From the NCBI GenBank assembly GCA_030867875.1, contig JAOWCC010001634.1:7673877-7737876 (forward strand): 64,000 nt of DNA, in the 5' to 3' direction. Source of the stretch: Actinernus sp. WN-2022. Taxonomy: Eukaryota; Cnidaria; Anthozoa; Actiniaria; Actinernidae. The notes beneath the pieces were generated by a model. The model was not told the DNA's origin. It saw only the letters and a program-made list of their open reading frames with translations, and did no database searches. The position numbers and the translations under genes are program-made. Shown here piece after piece: positions 33,166 to 44,252 of this stretch (within the stretch, counting starts at the first letter, position 1; each line of letters begins with the position of its first letter).

Positions 33166-35360
33166 GGGTTTGTCTGAGTCATACTGAGTGAGCACAGGGC
33201 TAGCTATTATATTCACTCTAACTAACGCTTCCAAATCCTCGTCCACTGTTTCATGTTTAGTAGCTTTTGTAGATACACATAGTACATACATTTTTCTAAC
33301 TGAATCTTTAACTGGTTACTGCTGGGACGCGGTAGATAATCTGACCAACCATGGCGAGAAAGACAGTGTTTGTAGTAGAATCTGATATGAAATATTTTGC
33401 CGAAAACCTTTATTTCTGAAACATATAGCATCCCAAAACTAAAGATGAATGTAAATTATTTTGCTGATTAAATTTGGTCCCTGCAATCAAATTGTGAGCC
33501 CTGCAATCCAGTTCACCGATTCGCCCCTATACGTACGTTTCCTTGTACTTGATCGCAACAAACGTGAGAAATTCAACATCAAACTGAATCGTTAATAAAA
33601 TGCTAACAGTCTTGAAATTTTATCAATACAATCCTTTGCCACGTATCGTGAGTTATGGGGTTATCATGATGCAGCAAAAAAATGGGGCAAAATGTTTCAC
33701 ATCAGATTCTAGTAGATCCTCATAAAAAAAACATCGTTTTTTCCTTTTTATTCAGATTTCCCAGCATGCCCCTTCCAGCGTGAAGATTCTCAGCCGACCG
33801 AATATAATTATCCGCTATTTGTCGCCGCTATATGTGCCCTTGGAAAGTCAAATTCATAGTAAAATGTTCATAAGGGTGGATGCATGGAGAATAAGCCGGG
33901 AAGTGGAGACAATATGTTTTGCGAGATAATTTCCAAGATCTCTTTCAAATTCACGTACCATTTCCCTCTTTTTATAGTCATGTGGCATTTTGTGCACTGC
34001 TTCTTGCACTTACTCCTTCCACATTCAGTATCGACATCTGGCTCATGATGAGGGTATGGACGATGTTGAGGGTTACCACATGTAGAGGGAGAAAGATTAC
34101 AGCTTGTCCACGAAATGTAACCTCTGTTGTAACCATGAAGCACATCTGACTGTTCCACCAAGTTATTTTGTCATACCGCTTGTTGTGTTGGGTATAATAT
34201 GGTTAATAGCATCGCGATGTATCGCGCGAAATATGCATCGTATTCTACAAGAGGTAAATACACTGAAGTAATGTTATCCAATCCTTTACGAAGTTCTTTG
34301 CGCTTGCTTAGTGGTGCAAAGTGTGCGCCGTTATATGTATAGAATAACTTGGAAGGCCAACAGATGGTTCGAAATCGATTAAAAAAAAATACAAATGCTC
34401 TCATAGGAAGAACGCTCTTCTTCATACGTTTCGTAGCATACTCTGTGTAACCAAACCACAAATCATCATCGCTGAAGATATAGTAGAGATATTGCTTGTA
34501 ACTGTCTTCAGTCACTTAAGTTAAACAAAATGTTGCGACCTTCCGATTCCAGGACAGTTGTGAGATAAAACATAGTCAATATGTGATGAAGTATAAGTAT
34601 TGCAGATGTTTCCAGCTTAACACAAGAATATCACAGGAACACTGTGTGGAATTACCGAAGCATTCTGCACTCAGAAACCTTTACGAGAGACAGCCTTCAG
34701 TTTGAATAAGATACAAGAAACTTTGAGATATCTCAGCAACCGGTGAAAACGACTTGTAGCTAGATGGACTGATGTTGTGGTGGTAGCTAGTGATCCTTTG
34801 TTGTGTCCTCGAAGAACACTCGGAGATATCAAAATAAGAAACATCACAGCCAAAGCTAAAAAGCGACGAAGAAATGACGACAATTACTTTGTAATTACAG
34901 CAAACCTTCGTCATCAGTTTCATCATGATTCGTCGGATATTCGGTGAACGACGGGTTTCACTAAGCACTTGAATTATTTCGAACTCGCGATATTTCGTGC
35001 CATGTTACTATTATATTATTGATGAACTGTACAGTCATTGGTTCCTGTCACAAAGTGGCCGTTCAACCTTAGCATAATTTTAACCGTAATGTTATCAACA
35101 CGAACATTCCATTCAAGAAACCACCAGTTACAAACAACAGCGGAAATACACAAGTATTTATCGCACCACGCGCATGAATACGCACACACACACAAGTAGA
35201 TACTACATAGTGGATAATAATGGTAAATGACAAATAACTAAGTAGTAGTAGTATTTCTAGTAGTAGCAGCAATTCTGAATAGCCATTGTACGATGGACGC
35301 TCATTAGTCATGCATTAGTTTTTGGAATACACTAGGTCATCAGTTTAATAATTTGACATT
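33166..35360. other. No gene confirmed
   Basis: Two minus-strand frames of about 100 codons (33868-34161, 34171-34515) show no recognisable domain. A segment at 35032-35110 (CATTGGTTCCTGTCACAAAG) recurs at about 59110-59195. No splice-supported exon. Confidence 0.4.
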
Positions 35361-35365
35361 CATGA

Positions 35366-36842
35366 CAATACAATACAATACAACAAACTTTATTTTCAGA
35401 AGGTAACACTTTTAAAACCCGAGAGCCTGTAAGCAGGCTAGCCTCCTACGCAGGCAACTCCCGTAAAACTCTCCTGTGCGGACCGGGATTCCTGTGGTAT
35501 AAGAGAAGGAAGCCCGCTCAGATGATCCTTCCACCACAGGAATCCCGGTGATTCAAATGTCTTGTTTCTTATTATTTAGGAGTTGCCTGCGGAGGAGGCT
35601 ATAAGCAGGCTAAGCAGTAACCAAAGGTACTGATGTCCCAGTGGCCCTCAATTTACAATAATAAATACATTTATCTACAAAAAGTCTACGATTCTACGAT
35701 TAAAATGCTAAAATTCTTATCAGACTATAAAAAGATTGTAAAAACTATTTGATACAATTTGATTGATATGCTAGTTTTAAGAGTAGTAGGTAATTGGTTC
35801 CAGTCGCGAATGGAACGTACAGTGAAGGTTCGGCCCGGGGGTTCGGCCTCCCTCGGTATTGTTTTTATATAACGGGCAACAAAGGTTTAGCTGAGCATAT
35901 CTTGTGTTCCTTTGGTGTCTTTCAGAGGTTCTAGTTAGAAGGCTATTTAGATATTCAGGCGTTCTGTCATTAATCCTATTTAATATAATGGCACAACGGT
36001 TTATATATGCCTGAACAAAGAATGGGAGCCAACCCAGATTATTAAAAAGCGTCACAGAGGGGGCTCTGCGTTCTGCGCCTGAGATGACATGGGCAGCTCT
36101 TTTCTGAAGCTTCAGTACACAGTTTAGATTTTCTTTACTACAAGATGACCATACAGTACTGCCTTATAGAAAAATGGATTTAATTACTTCATTATAATGT
36201 GTTTCTTTTTGACTTAGCTTTAGAAACGGGCTTATGTGACGCAGGAGTCCGATTCGTTTGGCTAATTTCTTGCAAAGTTCCTCTGTATGATTAGTAAAAC
36301 CGAGGTCATCATCGAGAACCACGCCCAGTACCTTGTGGCTATTGACATACTCGATGGGAGATCCATTCAACCGGATATCAAGGCTAGATGGATATTTTCG
36401 TTGCAGATACGTTTCCGGAGCCGTTTCCCTTTTACGACTGAGCATAGCTTTAGTTTTGTCTGTGTTGATGAACATTTTATTTTCGGCTGCCCACTGACTG
36501 AGATTGTCTAGCTATAGGGTCTTGTTCAACTCTTGGTTAAGTAATGAGGGATCGCTTGACTTTGATGTTATAGTGACGTCATCAGCGTAGACATCCCTAT
36601 TTGATTCGCTGGATAAGTGCATATTATTCACGAATAGCAGGAACAAAATGGGGCCAAGAATTGACCTGTGGCACGCCCTGCTTTCGAGTAAGTCTAGAAG
36701 ATGTAATTCCGGTGAGATTGACGATTTGTGTTCTGTCGGTTAAATATGACTTAAACCACTCGATCGCTTGGCCGCTTACTCCATAGATTGCCAGTTGTTG
36801 TAATAGAATGGCGTGGTTAATGACATCAAAAGCCTTCCAGAC
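35366..36842 (-). pseudogene. LINE remnant with YADD motif, 5'-truncated
   Basis: The minus strand runs from the reverse-transcriptase palm (KAFDVINHAILL..., IEWFKSYLTDRTQIV) through a QGVPQ-x-SILGPILF block that changes frame, a YADD catalytic motif at 36578-36589, the SHKVLGVVLDDDL block and a terminal C-rich segment. It ends in an (ATTGT)n tail at about 35366-35390. Stops and at least two frameshifts make it inactive. The motif order and microsatellite tail suggest the CR1/L2-like group. A MITE at 35425-35612 interrupts its 3' UTR, and another lies at its 5' edge (36865). Confidence 0.8.
35425..35612. mobile_element. Palindromic MITE inside the LINE 3' UTR
   Basis: The arm TAGCCTCCTACGCAGGCAAC at about 35439 pairs with GTTGCCTGCGGAGGAGGCTA at about 35582, with inner complementary CCGGGATTCCTGTGG/CCACAGGAATCCCGG at about 35482 and 35533. 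Confidence 0.65.
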
Positions 36843-36864
36843 CTGAGATTCGCCTTATGATTGG

Positions 36865-37050
36865 TAGCTTGCTTGCCGGCTCTTCTGTAATTTTTTTCCC
36901 GTCGTTCTTTACGGATTGGGTCACCCAATCCGAAGAAAAAACGGCCGAAAAAATTACAGAAGTCCTCGCCCCATTTTGACCGCGTGCCACAGGTGACCCA
37001 ATCCGGGGAAAACGACCGAAAAAATTACAGAAGAGCCGGCAAGCAGGCTA
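36865..37050. mobile_element. 186-bp MITE with 9-bp duplication (Mutator-like)
   Basis: Left arm starts TAGCTTGCTTGCCGGCTCTT at 36865; right arm is its near complement, ending GGCTA at 37050. The flanks are TATGATTGG and TATGATTAG, a 9-bp duplication with one mismatch, typical of Mutator-like elements. Confidence 0.7.
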
Positions 37051-38123
37051 TATGATTAGTAACGGTTTAACTGTTCTGGGAGCTCTAAATCCTACGGTAC
37101 TTAAATGTGCGAAAGCTGATTTTGTTTAGTTCGCGGCAAGGTAATGATTACTGATAATCAACTTAAAAGTTTACTCATGCATTCACACCGATGAAACGGC
37201 GGTTTGTCTAGATGAATTACTGACTAAGAAAAACGCTTGCAATAGAACTACATGTAGTCAACTTTTCAAGACCCATCACAGTAAAGTTTATTCACGTTTA
37301 ACACTTCTTTATTCAACACAGCCATTTGTGTACTGAGATAAATCACTAACTACTGAAGAAAAATGCTTGAAAAGTAAAGTTTTAAAGACTCATTGCAGTA
37401 AAGTTCATTCTCGTTTAACACTTGCAAAGCAAGCTTTGTGACCCTCTTGGTTTTTAAGCTTATGCTCCTTTCCATTTTTTCCCTTTCTTATTATTCTGTG
37501 CTTTATAAACTTGTGCAATGGATAAATAAATTAATCTGGCTTGGACTCGAAGCGGGACTCAAAATCGTATTCGGAAGTGTTCGTCATATTCGCTAGATCG
37601 CGAAAGCGCTACGCTTACGATACGATACTGCTGAGCATGAACTTCAAAAAGTTTTTCCCGCCAATTAAACTCGAATTTCACACTCTTGATGGTAGAAATG
37701 TGCCGCGACAGGAATCGAACTCGGGACCACTTGTTCAATGTGCCGAATCGATTCGCCCGGAGTCAGTTCGCCCGAGGGTCGGTATATAGCAGCTTTGATA
37801 AACAAACGAACGACGCGATTAAGAGGTTAAGTTAAATTTCCACTGGTTCTCGATTCACATGGTATAAGTTTGACTTCATTTGGTGATCTGCAATATAAAT
37901 AATTTGCGAAGTAAAACTTTTTTCAAGCCGAATCATTGTTTTTTAATCTATTTGTCACGAGTAACGTGAACTAACGACAAAATGTGTGAATAAAAGCCAA
38001 GACTGACTTCCGTTTTTAACTCGTGGATGTACGCATGTGCAGAATGCGTTATTGGGGTTGTGTGATGTGGGAGAAACGAGATAATTTAACAGTTTTATCA
38101 GTGGATCGACGGCACGCCGTTGA
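37051..38123. other. No gene recognised
   Basis: A possible minus-strand tRNA B-box-like block (GAGTTCGATTCC) lies at about 37711-37722 without a matching A box. Otherwise unassigned AT-rich sequence. Confidence 0.4.
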
Positions 38124-38230
38124 CTTCATGGTAGTGTTTCGTTCCATAGAGTCTCCCTGCATAATCATTTTCTCTACTGTTTTACAGTATTATGCAGGGA
38201 GACTATATGGAACGAAACACTACCATGAAG
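38124..38230. mobile_element. 107-bp MITE, 42-bp arms with one mismatch
   Basis: CTTCATGGTAGTGTTTCGTT at 38124 opens a 42-bp arm whose inverted copy occupies 38189-38230 with a single mismatch. The spacer is 23 bp. Confidence 0.85.
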
Positions 38231-39012
38231 TATATACCCAATTTCCTTAACTGATATTAATAATATACTCGCTTAAGGTTACCGTATACCTTCGCGGGTG
38301 TCTCTCGCAAATAAAATCGCACGCGCATCATTTTAAAGGAAAGTATAGAAACCTATATATCACTGGAAAGGTTATATAATGTAGAATGCGCTGAAATGTT
38401 TTTTTTTGCACAAATATTACATTTTCAGTAAATGCTAAGGCAACAAACGCAAAAAAGACGAGTCTCACAGAAGTGAATTTATGTCCCTCCGCGTTCGCGC
38501 CTACGGACGATTCCGCTGCATAATGTCAATCAGCACATGATGGCCTGTCAAAGTGTGTGAGCGTTTTTTAATATTTTACTTTGTTCAAATGCAATTCATC
38601 TTCAAAGTTTCAATAGAATTAGTTTCTGTGTTTCATCATGGCAAGTACTCTTATAAGAAAAATAATTAAAATATCGCTAAACGCTCACACACTTTGGTTC
38701 ATATGTAGCTCCTCTAACACTAGGCCAAGTTTCATCAAGATCTGACAAGTCTTCATACCCTATAAATTCACCCAAACACAGTGAATACGCATAAAAATCT
38801 ATCGGCGTTTTTGGCTTCTGAAGGTTAGGAAACACATCACACCTCATCAAAGCAAACGTCAACACTTAAACCAACCAGCCAATTATATGTAAGGATCCCC
38901 GGAGCTTATGAATCAAGTCCAGAAATTCGCGGGAAATTAGTACGTGGCTCAAATTGCATAAGAAACATACATACTAGTGTCGTGTCACAAATATTCAAAA
39001 GAGCGTTGTGTT

Positions 39013-39249
39013 ATGGCCAAAACTAGAGATAATGCGCAAAAGGGGAAAAAGAAAGGTAAATCAACGGGTTGTACCAAGAAGGGAGAGGGCCGGATATCGA
39101 AAACTAAATCGCGTCGAAAGGCAACGCCGCAAACAAGAGCGAAGGGAAAAGCGAGTGGCAGGCTCCGAACGTTGATGTTGATCCTAAACCTGCTATGTTA
39201 GCTGCGATGATTCCTTCAGTTCCCCAAAATCGACCGGCTGAACTTCACT
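39013..39249 (+). pseudogene. Basic coding fragment in the TTAA element
   Basis: From ATG at 39013 a Lys/Arg/Gly-rich stretch (MAKTRDNAQKGKKKGKSTGC...) shifts frame near 39155 into a Pro-rich segment ending in a stop at about 39249. Composition resembles the basic N-terminus of a transposon protein. Function unknown. Confidence 0.35.
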
Positions 39250-39633
39250 AAAGTTCACGATTTAGAACTCCTGGATTGACCACGGCCCAGTTTGGAAACT
39301 GCGAGTCACCCAAGACATTAGAATCGGAGTCGGATGCGGACTCGCTGCTACTCTCTGAATCTTCCGTCTCTTTTCTTGTACCTGGCAAAAGTTTAAGCCT
39401 ACTAGCTGAGCAGCTTTCCGTCGGAGTTGTAGCAGTACTAATAGAACTCGAAGTGGGAGTCGTCGAACATGAAGGCTGTTCGAACCACGAGCCTTTGTCG
39501 CTTTCCACGAGCATCACTTTCTTCTCCGTATTGAAACTTTGCTCCTTCTCGAGCTCATTCTCTTGAATCTTCTTGGGGCCTGACTTCTTTTTTACCTTTT
39601 ATCCAAGGATTATTCTTTTCTCTTCTGGACATA
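39248..39633 (-). pseudogene. Ser/Thr-rich coding fragment in the TTAA element
   Basis: On the minus strand an ATG near 39633 opens MSRREKNNPWIKGKK. A frameshift near 39580 leads into a Glu/Lys segment, then Ser/Thr-rich and acidic Ser repeats, ending at 39248. It resembles a truncated transposase N-terminus, but no catalytic domain is seen. Confidence 0.35.
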
Positions 39634-40224
39634 TCCACGATCGATATACCGGTAAATTAAACGCTATAAAATCACTGAACTCACGAGTCACGGCTCACTG
39701 TGAGTCTGAAGCTCCGGATGTAGTTTCCCGCAAAAATTCAGCGGGGTGCCTGTGGCACGTAATGGGATCAGAGGGATTTATCACGCCGAAGCGATTTATT
39801 TACTTTCCATCAAATTACGTTTTTTTCTAATATCTCGCAAACTTTTGCATGGTTTAAAAAATTTTTTTCGGAAAGACGAAGATCAATCCATCAATTTCAA
39901 AAGAATTAAAAAAATTTTTTTTTAAAGAAAACATGCCGCGAAGGTATACGGTAACCTTAATACTAGAAGTAATCATAGATTATTAAAGTGCGTTCGATAT
40001 AATGTTTTTTGGCTACCTGAAATATTGTTTCAATGTTCTGGACTACACTGTTGATATAAACAGACTGACTATTGTGGGTGTAAAGTTTTGAATGTTTTCA
40101 CTTATAAGTTATACAACTTGAATAACAAGGGATGCAGCTCATCAAATTGCCAAGATTGGGCTGTAACACCGACTGTGTATGCTTGTAATCGTTTTCCCAC
40201 AAATTCGTTATAACGGGGTTTCGG

Positions 40225-41233
40225 GCTAATCTAGTCTGATTTGCATGCAGGCGCTCAAAATCGAACGATTAAGTCTCGAGGCTGCGCTGAGAAATCTACC
40301 AAGGGGGCATCACGAGAGGGTTAGGCTAATGTAGTCTGATTTACATGCAAGCGTTCAAAGACGAACGATTAAGTCTCGAGGCTGCGCAGGGAAAACTACC
40401 AAGAGCACATCACGAGAGGGTTAGGCTAATGTAGTCTGATTTACATGCAAGCGCTCAAAGACGAACGATTAAGTCTCGAGGCTGCAAAGGGACAACTACC
40501 AAGAGGACAACACGAGGGGGTTAGGCTAATGTAGTCTGATTTACATGCAAGCGCTCAAAGTCTCGAGGCTGCGCAGGGAAAACTACCAAGAGCGCATCAC
40601 GAGAGGGTTAGGCTAATGTAGTCGGATTTACATGCAAGCGCTCAAAGTCTCGAGGCTGCGCAGGGAAAACTACCAAGAGCGCATCACGAGAGGGTTAGGC
40701 TAATGTAGTCTGATTTACATGCAAGCGCTCAAAATCGAACGATTCAGTCTCGAGGCTGCGCAGGGACAACTACCAAGAGGACAACACGAGAGGGTTAGGC
40801 TAATGTAGTCTGATTTACATGCAGTCTCAAGGCTGCAAAGGATAAACTACTAAGAGCGCATCACGAGAGGGTTAGGCTGTTGTCTGATTTACATGCAAGC
40901 GCTCAAAATCGAACGATTAAGTCTCGAGGCTGCGCAGGGAAAACTACCAAGAGGGCATCACGAGGGGGTTAGGCTAATGTAGTCTGATTTACATGCAAGC
41001 GCTCAAAGTCTCGAGGCTGCGCAGGGAAAACTACCAAGAGCGCATCACGAGAGGGTTAGGCTAATGTAGTCTGATTTACATGCAAGCGCTCAAAGTCTCG
41101 AGGCTGCGCAGGGAAAACTACCAAGAGCGCATCACGAGAGGGTTAGGCTAATGTAGTCTGATTTACATGCAAGCGCTCAAAATCGAACGATTAAGTCTCG
41201 AGGCTGCGCAGGGAAAACTACTAAGAGGGCATC
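40225..41233. repeat. Minisatellite, 11 units of about 86-108 bp
   Basis: Units contain GGCTAATGTAGTCTGATTTA, CATGCAAGCGCTCAAA, GTCTCGAGGCTGCGCAGGGA and CTACCAAGAG...CATCACGAGAG. Starts lie at about 40225, 40322, 40431, 40521, 40609, 40697, 40796, 40873, 40973, 41058 and 41145. Units fall into two length classes depending on presence of the ACGAACGATTAA insert. Confidence 0.9.
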
Positions 41234-41702
41234 ATCCCGGGTCACACACGCAGACAAAAATCGACATCAAAATTGTTTATTCCCCATGGTTGTCCACAGG
41301 TTTTTCTCTATATAAATCGACAGATAACCGTACGTAGCTCGGTTATTATGCTAAGTTAGATTTCTCGCTCGTTTCTATCGACTGTCTAACGTTAAGTGGA
41401 CTGATTTTATATGTTCGGGAAAATGAAGACAACTATTAATGACCCTCTCTCGAACGTTTTGCGCGACTCAAACGAATTCGTACTGATATGAAATAAACTG
41501 ACTGAGCTTGAAAGCGTAAAAACAATAGCGATTTTTACAACAACCGCCAAATTTCTCGCAATCTAATTGCCTTATTTTCATATGCAATATTTGGACAGAC
41601 AACAAAAGCCGACGTCATTTGTCAAGGAGTGCGTGCGGCTTTCGTTTGAAGCTAAAAGTGTTTTGTTGTTGTAGAATTGACATTAGTTTGTGGTTGTTGT
41701 AA

Positions 41703-41994
41703 AACAAATTGAAGTTATGCCCGGTTCAAACGTCGAACTTTTCATGCGCCTAACGCAATTGAAACAAAAGATAATTAGGCGGCTTCTTTTGATCTAATTA
41801 GGATCGGCGCATGAAAAGTTCGACGTTTGAACCGGGCATTAGTTTTTTGTGTCTGTCCTAATATTGACAATGATTTTCGTCATAACATGGCCAAAATAGA
41901 CGCCTCGTGGGTCCACAGCTATTTTGACCATGTTACGACCAAAATCATTGTCAATATTTGGACAGACACATAAAAAACTAACTTCAATTTGTTA
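41703..41994. mobile_element. MITE with about 70-bp arms, split by a second MITE
   Basis: The left arm begins AACAAATTGAAGTTA at 41703, is interrupted, and resumes at 41842 with GTTTTTTGTGTCTGTCC. The right arm (41925-41994) is the inverted copy. Confidence 0.75.
41718..41838. mobile_element. 121-bp nested MITE with TTA duplication
   Basis: Ends TGCCCGGTTCAAACGTCGAA at 41718 with an exact complementary right end at 41838. TTA on both sides (41715-41717, 41839-41841). Harbinger-like by duplication length. It splits the element at 41703-41994. Confidence 0.8.
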
Positions 41995-44252
41995 AATCAT
42001 TTAGGCCCTGTTCATATGGAGCAAATTTGTTCTTTTAAATACTCAAAACGAAGTCAGCCGTTTACAAGAGAAACCGCAAACTTGGCTTTTTTTTTTTGGG
42101 GGGGGGAAGGAAGTGAACCTCCTCTAATCGGGGGAGAGCCATCTTTTTATCATATAAACACTTTGGCTCGCCTACCCGGGACGACTCAGGTCACACAGGG
42201 CATGCGCAAGCCGATATAACGTGTCCTTGCTCGCTCAAAACAGTTGTCTCGGGACAACTTTTCAATTCTATATATACGCTCGGTAAAGTCGTCTCGGTCG
42301 GGAGGGTGCCTAGGGTCCCCGAACCAACTTTTCTTCACATAAACAGGGCCTTAGTATTGTGTTTAGTATTCCCAGAAGGTTAACGGTCGACAGAGGGTCT
42401 TTAACGGGATTTTATTAACCTTGAAAAAGAGAAGGATCTTTGGACTTAATCCATGTGAAAGAAGTTAAGACCAGGAAACTGGAAAGACCACAATTTGATT
42501 TATTAAATTACTCTGAATGTTTTAATAAACGCTTTATTCTGTCCAATAGTGTTATAACTGTCTAACCCAATAGAAATATACTTTAGTCAATATAGATTTC
42601 TTCTCTAAAACTCTGTAATAAATAAATATATACATGCATATAAGATAAATACATTCTAAAAATATATCCATTTTTATGCATCCACCTTAACATATTTTTT
42701 GTTGCACTGTATACATGTAGCTGGCTAAATCAGGGCTTGAATGTAGAGGAAAATAACGGTGCTAGTTGTTACTATTTTTTTACTAGCAACATGGCCTGAT
42801 CCACCAGCTGCGAATTGGCATGAGAATTTTTACTCGCATTTGTAAAAAAATACTCACATTTTGCGAGTGCACCAACCTAATTTCCAGTCGTGGCAGTGAA
42901 CAAATATCACTTATTTACTAGCAACCATTGGAGGTTGCAGGTCCACAAAACACACCGCTTTTCCAATGTGTCAGTAGACAAGTATTGTGTTATATAATTA
43001 AATGCAATGCAATCCTGTTTGTTATTGATTCAAAAAACGTTTGAACGATGCAAACGTTTAGTGCCATCAGTTTGAAGATCATAGCCATGATTCCAACACA
43101 AATCATAATCTATTTTGTGCAGTTCTCAACTTTGAAGGCTCTTAAATACTGTAATCATATTAAAACAAAAGTTTAAAGGGTTACCCATGTACATGTACAA
43201 AACACTTACATACAGGTACTCTCAAAAAGAGTTTTGGACTGTGCTGAAAACTGAAATTGGATCATAAGAACTATTGCACAATCAGGGTGTCAGGTGTATT
43301 GCAACAATACACTTTCCAAAAATTCCTACACATTTGCATTGCAAAATAATTAACAAATGGTGGATATTTACCAAGCCGCTTCGGCGAGTGCACCAACCTT
43401 TGAGACATATTAGTATATACCACACTCTAGGTGAATAGCCAGCACCAAATAGTTATTTTATTTTCTGTCAAATGGACAAAAACTCGCGCGAGATGATCGC
43501 TGCTTTGCTCGGAGGTGAATATGAAATCATATTCACTGTTTGAGTAGCCAATCAGAGCATGCGAAAAGTGATATTCACTGGTGTGGTATGTACTAAATAG
43601 TTTTATTACTAATAATACTATTTATTACAGTTGTCTCAACATCATTTTGAGATCACGAGTGTTTTGTACTTGGGTATCCCTTTAAGCAAACATGACACAT
43701 CAGGGTTTCGAGAAAGTTTACATGTAACTGGCATACTGTACTCTGTGTTTTAGCCATAAAAATATCCCTTTTTATACTCTTTTTGATTATAGCAATCCTT
43801 ACTTGTTGGACATCTGGGTAAAGTAGCCAGCACAAATATCAAAGTAGAAGGTGAATTTCGCAAGCTGCTAGCTCGTACTGAACAACCTGACACATTATGT
43901 ACATTTTGTACTACACACCATGGGACGGATCCAGGATTCTGTGTGTGGGAGTTCGGAAGGGACGTTCGATATATGCGAGCACCAAAATATCTGGTAATAT
44001 CCTTGTTATATTTTGTAAGCGAGCGAAAGGGGGGTTTGATGTAACCCCCCAAACCCTCTGGATCCACCCCAGACACCATGGGGCAGATCCAGGGGGTAAG
44101 AAAGGGGGTTATCTGAACCCCATTTTCTAAATCAAACTCTCGAAGTTGCCATGATCGAAAAGCCCTTTCAAATCTACCTAAGCCCCCTTTCAAACCATCC
44201 CTCAGAGAAATCCTGGATGTACCCCAGGCACCAACATACATGTACAATCAAT
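41995..44252. other. Downstream flank of TBC1D25, no gene
   Basis: Contains a T11/G9 run at about 42088-42107 and a degraded repeat with mirrored GGATCCACCCC/GGGGCAGATCC-like blocks at 43900-44230. No exon supported. The 3' UTR of the TBC1D25 gene must begin at 44252 and extend leftward. Confidence 0.5.

Larger units (their letters stand above)
38277..39956. mobile_element. 1.68-kb element with TTAA duplication
   Basis: Ends GGTTACCGTATACCTTCGCG at 38277 and the exact complement ending at 39956 (21 bp identical). TTAA flanks both sides (38273-38276, 39957-39960). TTAA duplication is typical of piggyBac and Kolobok; the ends lack the usual piggyBac CCC start, so Kolobok-like is favoured by inference. 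An inner inverted pair (GTGTGTGAGCG and complement) lies at about 38556 and 38683. Two N-terminal-like coding fragments are inside. Confidence 0.8.

Noticed and set aside
33868..34515. Minus-strand two-exon gene
   Set aside because: Two adjacent frames, one Cys-rich, but no domain and no convincing splice junction between them.
37700..37730. Possible tRNA gene (B-box-like sequence)
   Set aside because: No A box at proper distance and no cloverleaf; at best a decayed tRNA-derived repeat.
40225..41233. CRISPR array
   Set aside because: Repeats are 86-108 bp with no unique spacers, in an intron-bearing eukaryotic genome; this is a minisatellite.
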